NCBI GenBank assembly: GCA_903884105.1
Contig: CAISDJ010000005.1
Coordinates: 1 to 51,937 of the forward strand
Direction of reading: 5' to 3'
DNA: 51,937 nt
Source: an uncultured Pseudomonadota bacterium
GTDB lineage: Bacteria; Pseudomonadota; Gammaproteobacteria; Steroidobacterales; Steroidobacteraceae
This document shows positions 27,132-36,213 of the stretch, one piece after another. Under the pieces are notes generated by a model, which worked only from the letters and a program-made list of their open reading frames with translations, was not told the DNA's origin and searched no databases. The position numbers were made by a program, and so were the translations under genes. Numbering within the stretch: the first letter of the stretch is position 1; each line of letters opens with the position of its first letter.

Positions 27132-27299
27132 GTAGGCAGTCGATCAGTGGTGCGGATGTGGAGACTCGAACAGCAGGTCAGGCTGCCCGATTCCGATTGT
27201 AGCGAACCCTGCCTCGGCACACGCCAACCATGAGAAATTGGCGACTTCCCCTGGGCCCACTACAGCGAATTGGTAATGCCTCGCGTGCGTCGGCGCAAT

Positions 27300-27331
27300 A
27301 AAAAAGGGGCAGGTCCACTGGAACCTGCCCC
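27300..27331 (-). terminator. Rho-independent terminator of the amidohydrolase gene
   Basis: Read on the minus strand, a GC-rich stem (GGGGCAGGT paired with ACCTGCCCC) closes an 8-base loop and is followed by a run of six T. It lies 63 bases after the amidohydrolase stop. The rest of 27132-27299 shows no gene. Confidence 0.85.
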
Positions 27332-27393
27332 CGCTTGCCAACCTGATGACAGTCAGCCGCCCCGAGTCGGGCTCGGCTGTACTGCCATTGCGG

Positions 27394-28641
27394 CTATTTC
27401 TTGCGCTTGTCCACGACGACCTTGCCTTCCTTGAGCACGACCTTCGTCTTCAGCATCGGGTAGATGTTTTCGCGGGGGTCGCCATCGATCAGGATGATGT
27501 CGGCGAGCTTGCCGGCTTCAAGCGTGCCGATCTGGCTACCCATGCCGACATACGCCGCCGAGTTCGGCCCCATGATCTTGAAGATGTCCGCCTGCGAGAA
27601 CATGATGCTGAACGACTTGAGCTCATGCTCGAGCACGACGATGTCGGCGTAGTTCTGGTCGGTCGACCACGACAACGCGTTGTTGCCGGCATCCCAGATG
27701 CGACGCGCATTCACGATCGTGTAGCCGCCTTCGGTGCCCGTCGCACGACCCTTCGGATCGCGGTTGGCACCGGCAATCGCCTCAGGCCATGGCTTGCCGT
27801 CACGGAAGCGGGGCGAGTTGTCCTTCGGGAACTGCACGGGAGCCGGGGCCGGCGACTCGCGATCGATGATCGGCGCGCCAAATGCGTTCAGGCCCGCGAT
27901 GATGCCGCCAGCGGCAGCGATCTTGGCGGCTTCATCGAAGCCCATCCAGTCCTTGTTAGACAGGTGCACGAAGCGGCGCACACCGGCATCGAGCGCTGCA
28001 ATCGTGGCTGGCGTGCTGACGGAGTGGATGTTGATCTGCACGCCCTGCTTGGCGCCTTCGTCGACGATGGCCTTGATCACTTCGATCTCGGCCTGGGGCG
28101 GGGCGGGTTCGGGCGTCAGCGCGATCTCTCCCGTGTGCTTGATGCCCTTGGCGGCCATCGCACGGATGGCTGCACGAGCCTCGTCGGGAGTGCTGCGCAG
28201 GTTCACGCGCTCGGACGGAATGATGCGCGGGCCAACGAACTCGCCTTTCTCGATCTTGTCGCGCAACTGGATATTGCCGTCGCCCGGACCACCGCCTGAA
28301 AGGATCGTGGTGTAGCCGGCTTCGAGCAGCGACAGCATCTGGGCCTTTTCATTCGGGCCGGTATTGATGTGCTTGTGGCTGTCGATGAAGCCCGGCATGG
28401 CCGTCATGCCCTTGGCGTCGATGACCGTGAGACCCTTGGTGCTGCCAGCCTTGCCAGCCGCGACAGATTCGATCTTGCCGCCGCGGACGATGAGGGTGCC
28501 GCTCTCGATCACCTGGCCGCTGCCGACGATGATCCGGGCGTTGGTGATCGCGGCATCCTGGGCCGACGCCGATCCGGCACTGAGGGCGAGGATCGCGCCT
28601 ACGATGCCGGCGAGCGTGCCGAACTTGTAAGTTGCTTGCAT
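27394..28641 (-). CDS. Secreted amidohydrolase-superfamily protein
   Basis: 415 residues with a signal peptide ending SASAQ. It has the urease/imidazolonepropionase-type layout: PGFIDSHKHI in place of the HxH strand motif, then INIHSVS, FVHLSNKDW and the C-terminal GTLEAGKLADIILIDGDP. The HxH motif reads HKH. AAGGA precedes the ATG. Relatives include imidazolonepropionase-like and prolidase-like hydrolases; the substrate is not predictable. It is monocistronic and has a strong terminator. Confidence 0.88.
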   Translation of the reverse strand: MQATYKFGTLAGIVGAILALSAGSASAQDAAITNARIIVGSGQVIESGTLIVRGGKIESVAAGKAGSTKGLTVIDAKGMTAMPGFIDSHKHINTGPNEKAQMLSLLEAGYTTILSGGGPGDGNIQLRDKIEKGEFVGPRIIPSERVNLRSTPDEARAAIRAMAAKGIKHTGEIALTPEPAPPQAEIEVIKAIVDEGAKQGVQINIHSVSTPATIAALDAGVRRFVHLSNKDWMGFDEAAKIAAAGGIIAGLNAFGAPIIDRESPAPAPVQFPKDNSPRFRDGKPWPEAIAGANRDPKGRATGTEGGYTIVNARRIWDAGNNALSWSTDQNYADIVVLEHELKSFSIMFSQADIFKIMGPNSAAYVGMGSQIGTLEAGKLADIILIDGDPRENIYPMLKTKVVLKEGKVVVDKRKK

Positions 28642-28849
28642 TGTTCCGATTCCTTAAAGGTGCAATAGAGCGGCAACCGCATAGGTCGTCGCCGAGAAGA
28701 GTCCCCCAAAAAACGGCCTGCCCGGGCTACCCCGAAGCCGACGTACGCCGCAGTCTACCCGCGGGAAACTCGTTTTCAATGCAAGAATTGCAAAGGCAGG
28801 ACGGCGGGTCCGTATTCACCCGTACGCCACTGTTTCCACAGGTGAAACG

Positions 28850-29773
28850 CTACGGCTGGCGACAACGCTCGGGAGGGTTGGGCGCGGAGAGGACCAGTGG
28901 CGCCGGCGTCACCGCACTGCCCAACTGCTCGAAAGCCACCTGCTGCAGCGTCTTGACCAGCGCCGTCGGCATGCCGAGCTCATAGCCCGAGCATTCGTTC
29001 TCGCCGAGCGAACGCGGGTCGCGCCCGGTCAGGCTGCCAAAGATCACCAGTGCTTCGAGGTAGTACCCGTGAGCGCTCGCGTGATAGTGATCGTACGTCC
29101 ACAGGTTGACTTTGTCGGCGTCGATGCCGTCATAGGGATTCGGATCGGCGATGCCGGCCTGCATGGCTCGTGTCCACGCTTCGCCCACCGGAATGACGGC
29201 CTTGACGCCGGGCGCAGTAGCCGCGGCCTTGTCGTACGCTGCCCGCACATCCTGCGCCATGATCTCGACCGTCTTGCCCGCCCAGGCACCCGTCGCCGGA
29301 TAGACCTGATCGGCCCGGGCCCACGTGGACATCAGGTAGATATTCGCTTGCGGGTTCCGGCCACGCAGAAACTCGGCCATCTGCTTTGCGGTCGCGACCA
29401 GTTTCGCCGGATCGCGGGGCTTGTCGAAGTCCAGCGTGCTTTGTCCCTGCATCACGACCGTGTCCCAAGGCCGCTTGCCGATGTACCCGAGCTTGTTGTC
29501 GAGGTGGAACTCGATACCGCTGCCACCGCGGGTCTCGAGGGACACGTCGTAGTCGAGACCCGCCTGCTGCGTAAACGACTTGAACAACGCCGGCACACCG
29601 CCAATGCCTTCGTTGTTCAGGTCCGTCACGGAATTCGCGCGGTAGAACTTCACCGGCGAGCCGGCGCCGTACGTGAAGCTGTTGCCGATGAACAGCAGGC
29701 TCGTGGCTGCCGTCGCCGCGCCAGACGCCGCACAGAGCACGCCACCAAGGACGAGAGTTGCTGCGATTCTCAT
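28850..29773 (-). CDS. Secreted SGNH-hydrolase-like protein
   Basis: 307 residues with a signal peptide ending AATAA. The block I nucleophile Ser is in LLFIGNSFTYG, a Gly/Asn region follows in ETRGGSGIEFHL, the oxyanion segment is near VVMQGQS, and the terminal Asp/His lies in YDHYHASAHG. This is the SGNH/GDSL esterase plan with an altered first block (GNSFT rather than GDSL). It is periplasmic or extracellular, with an unknown ester. The 208-base gap to the amidohydrolase gene shows nothing recognisable. Confidence 0.78.
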   Translation of the reverse strand: MRIAATLVLGGVLCAASGAATAATSLLFIGNSFTYGAGSPVKFYRANSVTDLNNEGIGGVPALFKSFTQQAGLDYDVSLETRGGSGIEFHLDNKLGYIGKRPWDTVVMQGQSTLDFDKPRDPAKLVATAKQMAEFLRGRNPQANIYLMSTWARADQVYPATGAWAGKTVEIMAQDVRAAYDKAAATAPGVKAVIPVGEAWTRAMQAGIADPNPYDGIDADKVNLWTYDHYHASAHGYYLEALVIFGSLTGRDPRSLGENECSGYELGMPTALVKTLQQVAFEQLGSAVTPAPLVLSAPNPPERCRQP

Positions 29774-29884
29774 GCTGCCATCCCTGTTTCATTGGCAATT
29801 GCGAAGACGGCGCGGTACCCAAGGGGCCACCCGCTGACGACTCCTGGCACACGATAGCCCAGCAAGCAGTATGCCATTGCCCGA

Positions 29885-30481
29885 CTAGGCCGGCGACTCG
29901 TGCGTGGCAAGCGCTGCGGCACTGACGCCGAAGTACTGCACTCGCCACGCGTCGCCATGGCGACTGAACTTGGTGACGCTGCAGTTGGGCAGCAGCGTCT
30001 TGCCCGTCCCGACCTGGCCGTCCGTGAAGTGGGCGAGCAACGTATTGATGACGCCGCCGTGAGAGACCACGAGGATCTTGCGCTCGACGTGCCGCGCCGC
30101 GATGTCCTGCAGCGCAGCCGTGACGCGCGCCTTCATCGCAACCGCAGACTCCTGGTTCGCCGGCGCCGTGCCGGGCGGAAACCGTGCGGACCGCTCGATT
30201 GGCGTGAGCCCGGATATGTCTCCGTAGTCCCGCTCGTGCAATCCCTCCACCACGGCCAGTTCTGCAAGACCCAATCGAGCGGCAACAATCTCGGCTGTCC
30301 GCCGGGCCCGCGACAGGTAGCTCGTCACGATGCGTTCGATGCCGAGGCCGTGCAGCGCCTCGGCGACCCGGTGCGCCTGCGCTTCGCCAGTACTGTTGAG
30401 CGGCACGTCTTCCCTGCCCTGCAGCCGACCCGCCGCATTCCAGTCCGTTTCGCCGTGGCGAATCAGGAAAATCTCTTTCAT
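29885..30481 (-). CDS. Histidine phosphatase family protein (phosphoglycerate-mutase-like)
   Basis: 198 residues. The catalytic motif LIRHGETDWN lies at the N terminus, followed by the second Arg in SRARRTAEIV, the Glu in LHERDYGD and the second His in VSHGGVINTLL. This is the broad-specificity cofactor-independent branch (GpmB/CobC/phosphatase). Start at 30481 removes a five-residue leader and leaves a normal N terminus. It is cytoplasmic, with unknown substrate. Confidence 0.9.
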   Translation of the reverse strand: MKEIFLIRHGETDWNAAGRLQGREDVPLNSTGEAQAHRVAEALHGLGIERIVTSYLSRARRTAEIVAARLGLAELAVVEGLHERDYGDISGLTPIERSARFPPGTAPANQESAVAMKARVTAALQDIAARHVERKILVVSHGGVINTLLAHFTDGQVGTGKTLLPNCSVTKFSRHGDAWRVQYFGVSAAALATHESPA

Positions 30482-30580
30482 TCGCCATGATAGCAATCGG
30501 CCCGCTCGATCGCCTCACTCCCCGCCCTGCGCGAAGTCTGCCGAATGATCGGCACGATCAAGAGGGCATCACTCTTGTGG

Positions 30581-31366
30581 TTACCTGCCGATCTTGGCCC
30601 GCTCTGCCGCTGCGCGGGCCGCGGCAATCAATGGTTGCCTCGCTGCGAGCACGGCATCGACGAGCGGCTTGGCCGCAGTCTCCGGCTCGCCAGATGAAAA
30701 CGGTGGCTTGGGCGCATATTCGATGAGCAGCTGAATGCGCTTGGCGAGGTCTTCACCGCCCATGATGCTGGCAAGACGCAATCCGAAGTCGATGCCGGCG
30801 GTGACACCGCCCCCCGTGATGCGGTTGCGATCGATGACGACACGGTCTTTCGCGAGCGTCGCGCCCATCAGCGGCAGCAGGTCACGAACATACCAGTGCG
30901 ACGTGGCCCGATAGCCATTCAGCAGTCCGGCCGCGCCGAGTACCAGCGAACCCGTACAGACGCTGGTGACGTACTTCGCTCGCGATCCCCGATCGCGCAG
31001 GAACGACAGCACCTCCTGATCTTCCATCAGCGCAGCACTGCCTTTGAGACCACCCGGAAGGAACAACACATCCAGATCCTTGGGGCAGTTCGCAAGCGTC
31101 GTGGTCGCGGCAATCGGCACACCGACATCCGTCGAGAGCGGCTGCTGATCCTTCCACACGAGATGGATCTCGGCACCGGCAATCGCCAGTACCGTCTGCG
31201 GGCCGATGAGGTCGAGCAGCACCATGTCCGGATGCACGAGCATCGCCACCTGCGGGCGTGGACTCGGGCCCGTCGGCAACGGCGACGCCTGTGCCGCTGC
31301 TTCGGCACGCAGACCCGCTGCCATCACGGCAGCGCCCAGGGAAAGAGCCAGTTCACGTCGGTTCAT
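30581..31366 (-). CDS. DJ-1/PfpI family protein with signal peptide
   Basis: 261 residues. After an N-terminal signal-like segment (MNRRELALSLGAAVMAAGL, Tat-like RR), the DJ-1/PfpI domain covers about 38-230. The nucleophile elbow is SVCTGSLVLG and the conserved acid is in LDLIGPQ. The arrangement is like isonitrile hydratase (InhA) or AraC-less GATase1-like proteins. Export of such a domain is uncommon. It is encoded alone, 100 bases from the histidine phosphatase. Confidence 0.85.
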   Translation of the reverse strand: MNRRELALSLGAAVMAAGLRAEAAAQASPLPTGPSPRPQVAMLVHPDMVLLDLIGPQTVLAIAGAEIHLVWKDQQPLSTDVGVPIAATTTLANCPKDLDVLFLPGGLKGSAALMEDQEVLSFLRDRGSRAKYVTSVCTGSLVLGAAGLLNGYRATSHWYVRDLLPLMGATLAKDRVVIDRNRITGGGVTAGIDFGLRLASIMGGEDLAKRIQLLIEYAPKPPFSSGEPETAAKPLVDAVLAARQPLIAAARAAAERAKIGR

Positions 31367-31478
31367 TGTGGTTCTCTTGATCGTGGTTCTTCACATTCCC
31401 GGTCCGGCGCGGAAGTCATGCGTATCAAGCGTCAACCGGAGATCCCATGCGCAACAAGACTACAGCTGACGAGCGACG

Positions 31479-31991
31479 CTACTGCAGCGGTATCTGATTG
31501 TCCGGATCGGAACGGATGATCAGGTACGTCAGGTCGCCCTCGACGCTTCGCCAAGAGTGCGGCACGCCGCCCGGAATGATGACGACATCTCCCTTGGCAA
31601 CGCGACGCGCAGTGCCACCGTCGATTCCGGTACTGCCAATGTCCGTCCAGTTACCCATGGCCGAAGGCCGGGGCGTCGCCGGTTTGCTTTGCGTTCCACC
31701 GGTGACGAGGATGCCGGCGCCTTCCAGCATGTAGTACACCTCGGTCGCCTTCGTTTGGTGAACCGTTGCAGCCACCGCGGCGACCTTCGGGCGGAACACA
31801 CCGAATACAGCAGTGCGATATCCCCCGACATCGACCACTCGAATCGGTCGATCGGTGTTGCGATCACGCGGCGACTCTTTCAGGAACGCCTGGACCTCTG
31901 CGGCCGTGATATCCGTTGCGCCCAGTGGGGTCTGTGCCCAGACGGACGATGCGGCAAGCAGTCCAACGACAATGCCGATGAGGTGTCTCAT
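31479..31991 (-). CDS. Exported cupin-domain protein
   Basis: 170 residues; start at 31991 opens a signal peptide ending VWAQ. A beta-barrel cupin occupies about 50-165, with motif 1 around VHQTKATEVYYMLEGAG and motif 2 around VIIPGGVPHSW, giving at least two histidines and a Glu for metal binding. A GGA-rich ribosome site precedes it. Its function is unknown; a small secreted metal-binding or sugar-binding protein is the most one can say. It follows the PepSY gene by 112 bases on the same strand. Confidence 0.82.
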   Translation of the reverse strand: MRHLIGIVVGLLAASSVWAQTPLGATDITAAEVQAFLKESPRDRNTDRPIRVVDVGGYRTAVFGVFRPKVAAVAATVHQTKATEVYYMLEGAGILVTGGTQSKPATPRPSAMGNWTDIGSTGIDGGTARRVAKGDVVIIPGGVPHSWRSVEGDLTYLIIRSDPDNQIPLQ

Positions 31992-32103
31992 GTCTTTCGT
32001 TCCTTCTTCAACTTCAATCTTGAGGTTTAGTGATGGCCAGATCGTCCTTGGGGTGCGGGATCCGCCTACTGAAGAGTTGTCCCGCTTTCCTGACACTGCA
32101 GCA

Positions 32104-33717
32104 TCAGGCCCCCTGAAGCGAACGGTTGTACATCGATCGGGACGCGCGCTTTCCACTGATGACCCAGGCGGTCGAGGCAAAGAGGACGCCGAAGACGACG
32201 CTGCCCAAATCGACGCCCGCCGTCTTCCAATCGCCCTTGGCGATCATGGCGAAGAGGTTGGAGTTCGGGACCATGAAGCCCAGGACCGGCAAGGCTATGC
32301 AAAGGAGTGCGGTCGCCGCCAGCTGTTCGATCCAGGCCGATCCAGGCGGTCGCACTGCGGCGTGCAAGAAGGCGATCCCCCAGGCGATGAAGAAGATATT
32401 GACCTCCCACGCGGGTCTGGCTGCCAAGTCGTAGGGCAGCAGGCGGATGGCCCAGAGGTGGGCCGCGGAGGCGAAACACACGCCCGCGATCGTGGCCACA
32501 TTGACCCGATCGACGATCTTGAAGAACCGCTCTGCGCCAGGCGACACGGCCTTCTCGCGGCGCTTGATGGTGAATACCAGCTGGCCGGTCGCCATCATCA
32601 CGGCCCCGGTCATCCCGGCGACCAGATACAACAGGCGCATCGCCGTTCCCCCAAACGAGGCGAAGTGCAAGGCGGAGGCGGCGTCCGCGATGGTCGCCAT
32701 GAGCGGACGACCGTGCTGGATCCGGATGACCCGTCCCGACGCTCCGTCGAAAGCAATGCGAGGCGTGTTCTTGCGGCGCAGCACTGGATCGTGGTCATGA
32801 CTGTCCGACCCGAACACTTCAACCACAGCATTGGCCCGCCCGGGATCTCGAACAACGATGTTGGCCACCCTTTCCGGGGCAAATTCAGCCTGGGCGCGGG
32901 CAAGCAGCAACGCGAGGGGAACAGTGCGCGCGCTGGCTCCCGGTTGCGTTCCTTTCAAATCGGAAAATTCCGAAATGGCCAAGCCCTGCCAGGGCAGGTT
33001 CGCATCCACATGGAACGCATCGTCAGAGCCGTTGTACAGCGTAGCGATACCGGAAGGGATGTAGGCCCAGCAAAAGACTGCAAATCCCGTCAGCACGATC
33101 AGAAAATGAAATGACAGCGGTAGAACACTGAGCACGTTATGCGCGTCAAGCCACTTCCGCTGTTCCGACTTCGCTTTCGGCCGGAAGGTGAAAAAATCCT
33201 TGAATATCCTTTTATGGACAACAACGCCGGCAATGACGTTGGCGAGAAATGCGATACCGGCCAATCCGACGATCAACAGCCCAAGAGGATGCTTCTGCCA
33301 AGGCAGTATGTTCAAGGCATAGTGAAATCTGACAAAGAAGAGCCCGCCGATCGTAGGTGTTCTTGCCTGGGGCCCCGAACCGTCAGGCGCAAAACCGCCG
33401 CCCGCGGGTTTGCCGTCTTTGTCGAGCCAGCCCAGCCTCAAAAAGGGATCGCGGGGCAGGACATCGGGGAGGATGATTTGCCAGAGCCTTGAGTCCGGAG
33501 CCGCTTTCTTGAGATGAGCCTCGCTGAATGCCACGAGAGCAGCCGGTTCCGCCACGCGCATGGCGTGAGCTTCCGGTTTGGCCCAAACGCCTATCTCGAA
33601 ATAAAAGACACAGATTGAACCGGTGACGAAAATCGGAACCAGCAACCAGCCGAAAATCAGGCCCGACCACGAATGCAGCCACGACATTTCCCGGGTAAAG
33701 CTTTTTGCTTTCTCCAT
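32104..33717 (-). CDS. PepSY-associated transmembrane protein
   Basis: 537 residues. Membrane helices are visible near 15-36, about 150, 200 and 345-480, with PepSY-type periplasmic segments between. The N terminus FTREMSWLHSWSGLIFGWLL is the characteristic opening of this family. Such proteins usually accompany siderophore-type TonB receptors and may work as inner-membrane ferric reductases. The TonB receptor in this window is 7 kb away, so this copy is orphaned. The local base composition is lower in GC than the flanks, hinting at transfer. AAGGA precedes the ATG. Confidence 0.87.
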   Translation of the reverse strand: MEKAKSFTREMSWLHSWSGLIFGWLLVPIFVTGSICVFYFEIGVWAKPEAHAMRVAEPAALVAFSEAHLKKAAPDSRLWQIILPDVLPRDPFLRLGWLDKDGKPAGGGFAPDGSGPQARTPTIGGLFFVRFHYALNILPWQKHPLGLLIVGLAGIAFLANVIAGVVVHKRIFKDFFTFRPKAKSEQRKWLDAHNVLSVLPLSFHFLIVLTGFAVFCWAYIPSGIATLYNGSDDAFHVDANLPWQGLAISEFSDLKGTQPGASARTVPLALLLARAQAEFAPERVANIVVRDPGRANAVVEVFGSDSHDHDPVLRRKNTPRIAFDGASGRVIRIQHGRPLMATIADAASALHFASFGGTAMRLLYLVAGMTGAVMMATGQLVFTIKRREKAVSPGAERFFKIVDRVNVATIAGVCFASAAHLWAIRLLPYDLAARPAWEVNIFFIAWGIAFLHAAVRPPGSAWIEQLAATALLCIALPVLGFMVPNSNLFAMIAKGDWKTAGVDLGSVVFGVLFASTAWVISGKRASRSMYNRSLQGA

Positions 33718-33893
33718 TGTCGGCTTCCTTATTGCGTCGCTGCTTTCAAGATCTGCGATCGGCTATTCGCAATACGCTGCGGTGAGGCACGGGCCGCTCA
33801 ACATGATCAAGGTGAGCGACGCTCGTTTGCCCGGTACTGGTTGGAAATGAATCCCACGCCGGTCTCCGTAAAAATAACGTCCGAGATGAACCG

Positions 33894-33929
33894 CCGGACA
33901 ACAGCAAGCGAAGCGCCGCTGTTGTCCGG
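33894..33929. repeat. Perfect 12-bp hairpin between terC and the PepSY gene
   Basis: CCGGACAACAGC (33894-33905) and GCTGTTGTCCGG (33918-33929) flank a 12-base loop. No T run follows on either strand. It may end or stabilise the terC transcript. Nothing else is seen in 33718-34009. Confidence 0.6.
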
Positions 33930-34009
33930 TCGGCTCGATCGCGTGGCTGGGCGTCACATCTACGCTACTCGCCAATCTCGATTCCGCAGAGAAATATGCA
34001 CTCCTCGGG

Positions 34010-34987
34010 TCAGTGCCTGACATTGGCACTCGGGTCCGAGCGGCGGGATATTAGGAGACTTGCCACCACCGACACTAACAGGATCAACCCGACGCTTCCC
34101 AGAGCGATCCCCACAGGAATCTTGTAAACATCGAGCAGTAGCATTTTCACCCCGATGAACATCAGGATCACCGCCAGTCCGTACTTGAGCAGGTGGAAGC
34201 GCTCCGCCATATCGACGAGCAGGAAATACATGGCGCGCAGTCCCAGGATGGCGAAGATGTTAGAGGTGAAGACGATGAACGGGTCGCTGGTTACGGCGAA
34301 GATTGCAGGGATAGAGTCCACTGCGAAAATGAGGTCGGTCACCTCCACCAGCACTAGCACCACGAACATGGGCGTGGCGTAGCGCATCCCTTCCTTCAGC
34401 ACGAAGAACTTCTCACCGTGATAGTCATTGGTGATCTTCATGTGTCTACGCATCCAGCTCAAGATCGGGTTCTTTTCCAGATCGGGCTCGTGGTTTGCGA
34501 AAATCAGCATTTTCACGCCTGTGAACAAGAGGAACAGGCCGAAAATATAAAGAATCCAGTGAAACTCAGCGAGCAGCAGTGCGCCGACGTAGATCAGCAC
34601 GGCGCGCATGACAATGGCGCCTAGCACACCGTAGAGCAGCACTCGCTTCTGGAACTCTGCGGGCACCGCGAAGAAGCTGAAGAGCGTGATCCAGACAAAG
34701 ACGTTGTCCACAGCGAGCGACTTTTCAATGAGGTAGCCGGTGAGGTACTCGAGTGCCTTTTCGTTGGCCAGCTCTCGCCCGAATCGCCCATCGAGGTACC
34801 ACCAGAACCAACCGCAGAAGGCCAACGCGATGGTGATCCACACCACTGACCACCCTGCCGCTTCCCTCACGCTTACCCGGTGAGCGCCCTGGTTCTTGAG
34901 CACCAAGAAGTCCACCGCCAGCAAGACGATGACGAGTAGCGAGAAGCCGAGATAGAGAATCGGGGTGCCGGTGGATTCGATGATCAT
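34010..34987 (-). CDS. TerC family integral membrane protein
   Basis: 325 residues with about eight or nine transmembrane helices. The family hallmark acids are present in EKSLAVDNVFVWITLF and VEVTDLIFAVDSIPA. TerC/Alx proteins are implicated in tellurite resistance or manganese export. The start at 34987 overlaps the psiE stop as ATGA, so the two genes are translationally coupled; the longer frame is not real. The composition is less GC-rich than the surroundings. It may be part of a fourth integron cassette with psiE. Confidence 0.92.
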   Translation of the reverse strand: MIIESTGTPILYLGFSLLVIVLLAVDFLVLKNQGAHRVSVREAAGWSVVWITIALAFCGWFWWYLDGRFGRELANEKALEYLTGYLIEKSLAVDNVFVWITLFSFFAVPAEFQKRVLLYGVLGAIVMRAVLIYVGALLLAEFHWILYIFGLFLLFTGVKMLIFANHEPDLEKNPILSWMRRHMKITNDYHGEKFFVLKEGMRYATPMFVVLVLVEVTDLIFAVDSIPAIFAVTSDPFIVFTSNIFAILGLRAMYFLLVDMAERFHLLKYGLAVILMFIGVKMLLLDVYKIPVGIALGSVGLILLVSVVASLLISRRSDPSANVRH

Positions 34988-35466
34988 GACTTGCTCTCCA
35001 GATCGCCATTGCCTTGCTCTTGGCGACTGCGCCGCATGAGGTAGTAGCCCAGGGCAATTGCAATCACCAAGGCAGCAATCCCCAATAGGGTCCCTTCCGG
35101 CAACTCTTTCGGCTCCAGGACGATGATCTTTCGGGCCACTGCAATCATCGCCACCGTGAGCACTGTCTCGAGGTGAAATTCCCGGCGAACGACGTAGGTT
35201 TTCACGGAGTGAAGTAGCTCGATTCCGATGAGCACCAACAGGAACAGGCCGAACAGCTCCAGCAGCTCGTCGATTTCCAACAGGAACACGGGCGGGGTGA
35301 GCACGTCCTTGACGAGGATCCATGCTAACTCGATGGTGGCAAGCAGCACTACGCAGGCCAACAACACGAGCAGGATGTGGGTTATGGCCCGCTCGAATTT
35401 GTCTAGGTACGGTAACAAGGGGCTGCTTCTCCTATATTGATCTGGCATCGAGGGCGAGACCGCCAT
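34984..35466 (-). CDS. PsiE family small membrane protein
   Basis: 160 residues with four transmembrane helices, matching the phosphate-starvation-inducible PsiE family (HSVKTYVVRREFHLETVLTVAMIAVARKIIV is split across helices 3 and 4). The ATG lies 4 bases beyond the last attC core of the integron. A second ATG (35448) and an internal AGGAGA leave the exact start unsure. It overlaps terC by ATGA. The role of PsiE is not established. Confidence 0.85.
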   Translation of the reverse strand: MAVSPSMPDQYRRSSPLLPYLDKFERAITHILLVLLACVVLLATIELAWILVKDVLTPPVFLLEIDELLELFGLFLLVLIGIELLHSVKTYVVRREFHLETVLTVAMIAVARKIIVLEPKELPEGTLLGIAALVIAIALGYYLMRRSRQEQGNGDLESKS

Positions 35467-35469
35467 GAC

Positions 35470-35547
35470 GCCAAACGACCCGGTTAAGGCGCGCTAGTGC
35501 GGCCGATTGGACGAACAAACGCGCCGCCCTCCAACCGGTGGTTAGAG
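35470..35547 (-). other. attC site of cassette 3 (78 bp, degenerate outer core)
   Basis: In the cassette direction it runs from CTCTAAC (35547-35541) to GTTTGGC (35476-35470), the latter departing from GTTRRRY by one base. CCGGTT and GGCGCG in one arm pair with AACCGG and CGCGCC in the other. The TAA of the toxin-like gene lies in the first core. Confidence 0.75.
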
Positions 35548-35862
35548 TCCGACACGAGTGACGGCACCTTTTGCTGCACGGGGCAGAATTGCCAGCAGGT
35601 CTGGAACAAGCTCTACGAGATCGTTGACTCGGTTTGTCTTTGCGATCATCAGTAACACTGCAATGTCGAATTTCGGCAGATGCTGCTGAAAGGACAAATT
35701 CCGGTCGACGGTGATGAATACATCAAATTCGGCTGCAGCAAGGGCGAGCAGCTTGCCGTTTGTGATTCCGCCCCAGCCCCGCTCCGCTACCGTTCGCACG
35801 TGCAATGCGCCGAGATGTGGCGCGAGCCGGCTATCGACACATTCGTCGAGTAGAACCTTCAA
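35542..35862 (-). CDS. DUF5615 PIN-like toxin-type protein (integron cassette 3)
   Basis: 106 residues. It opens MKVLLDECVDSRLAPHL and continues with FITVDRNLSFQQHL; these acidic blocks are the metal-binding residues of Mut7-C/PIN-like nucleases of the DUF5615 family. Its ATG overlaps the DUF433 stop as ATGA. The pair is a known toxin-antitoxin-like arrangement, with this member the putative RNase toxin. Its TAA is inside attC. Toxin activity itself is inferred from family context. Confidence 0.85.
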   Translation of the reverse strand: MKVLLDECVDSRLAPHLGALHVRTVAERGWGGITNGKLLALAAAEFDVFITVDRNLSFQQHLPKFDIAVLLMIAKTNRVNDLVELVPDLLAILPRAAKGAVTRVGL

Positions 35863-36071
35863 GCCGCTTCGGTAACTGCGAGCTTGGCGGCGTGCTCCAG
35901 GAACGCCACCACCTGACTCCGCGTAACGGTCGGAAAACCTTCAAGAAACGCGTCGATGCTGTCGCCAGCCTCGATGTAGTCGAGCAGGGTTTGAACGGGA
36001 ACGCGGGTGCCGGGGAACACAGGAGTGCCGCCCATTATGTCTGCCGAAGAGGTGACGACCGCGTTGCTCAT
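35859..36071 (-). CDS. DUF433 antitoxin-like protein (integron cassette 3)
   Basis: 70 residues of the DUF433 family: GGTPVFPGTRVPVQTLLDYIEAGDSIDAFLEGFPTV carries the winged-helix recognition part (quoted segments overlap the conserved GTRVPV block). It precedes and overlaps the DUF5615 gene by four bases, so translation is coupled. It probably neutralises the nuclease and represses its own cassette promoter (inference). Such pairs stabilise cassette arrays against loss. Confidence 0.85.
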   Translation of the reverse strand: MSNAVVTSSADIMGGTPVFPGTRVPVQTLLDYIEAGDSIDAFLEGFPTVTRSQVVAFLEHAAKLAVTEAA

Positions 36072-36113
36072 GTGGATACCTTAAACCCAGTCCGCAGCCC
36101 GCTGCAAATCGGA

Positions 36114-36213
36114 CTCTAACGACTGCGCTCAGCGGCGACAGGCTGGCGGCGCGCCGGTTGCGCATGCGAGCGGCGTGACGCCAGATGACGTCCGCTGCAT
36201 CGCATGGTTAGGA
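36114..36213 (-). other. attC site of cassette 2 (100 bp)
   Basis: In the cassette direction it runs from TCCTAAC (36213-36207) to GTTAGAG (36120-36114). CAGCGG/CCGCTG and CTGGCG/CGCCAG pair across the centre, and the first arm has one extra base, as expected of the extrahelical bases that set attC strand choice. The DUF2442 TAA lies within the first core. Confidence 0.85.

Noticed and set aside
27132-27299. Riboswitch upstream of the MetE-like gene
   Set aside because: No SAM or cobalamin riboswitch core was recognisable; the only strong structure belongs to the amidohydrolase terminator.
33894-33929. Hairpin after terC considered as a fourth attC
   Set aside because: It is only 36 bases long, perfectly palindromic, and has no RYYYAAC/GTTRRRY outer cores.
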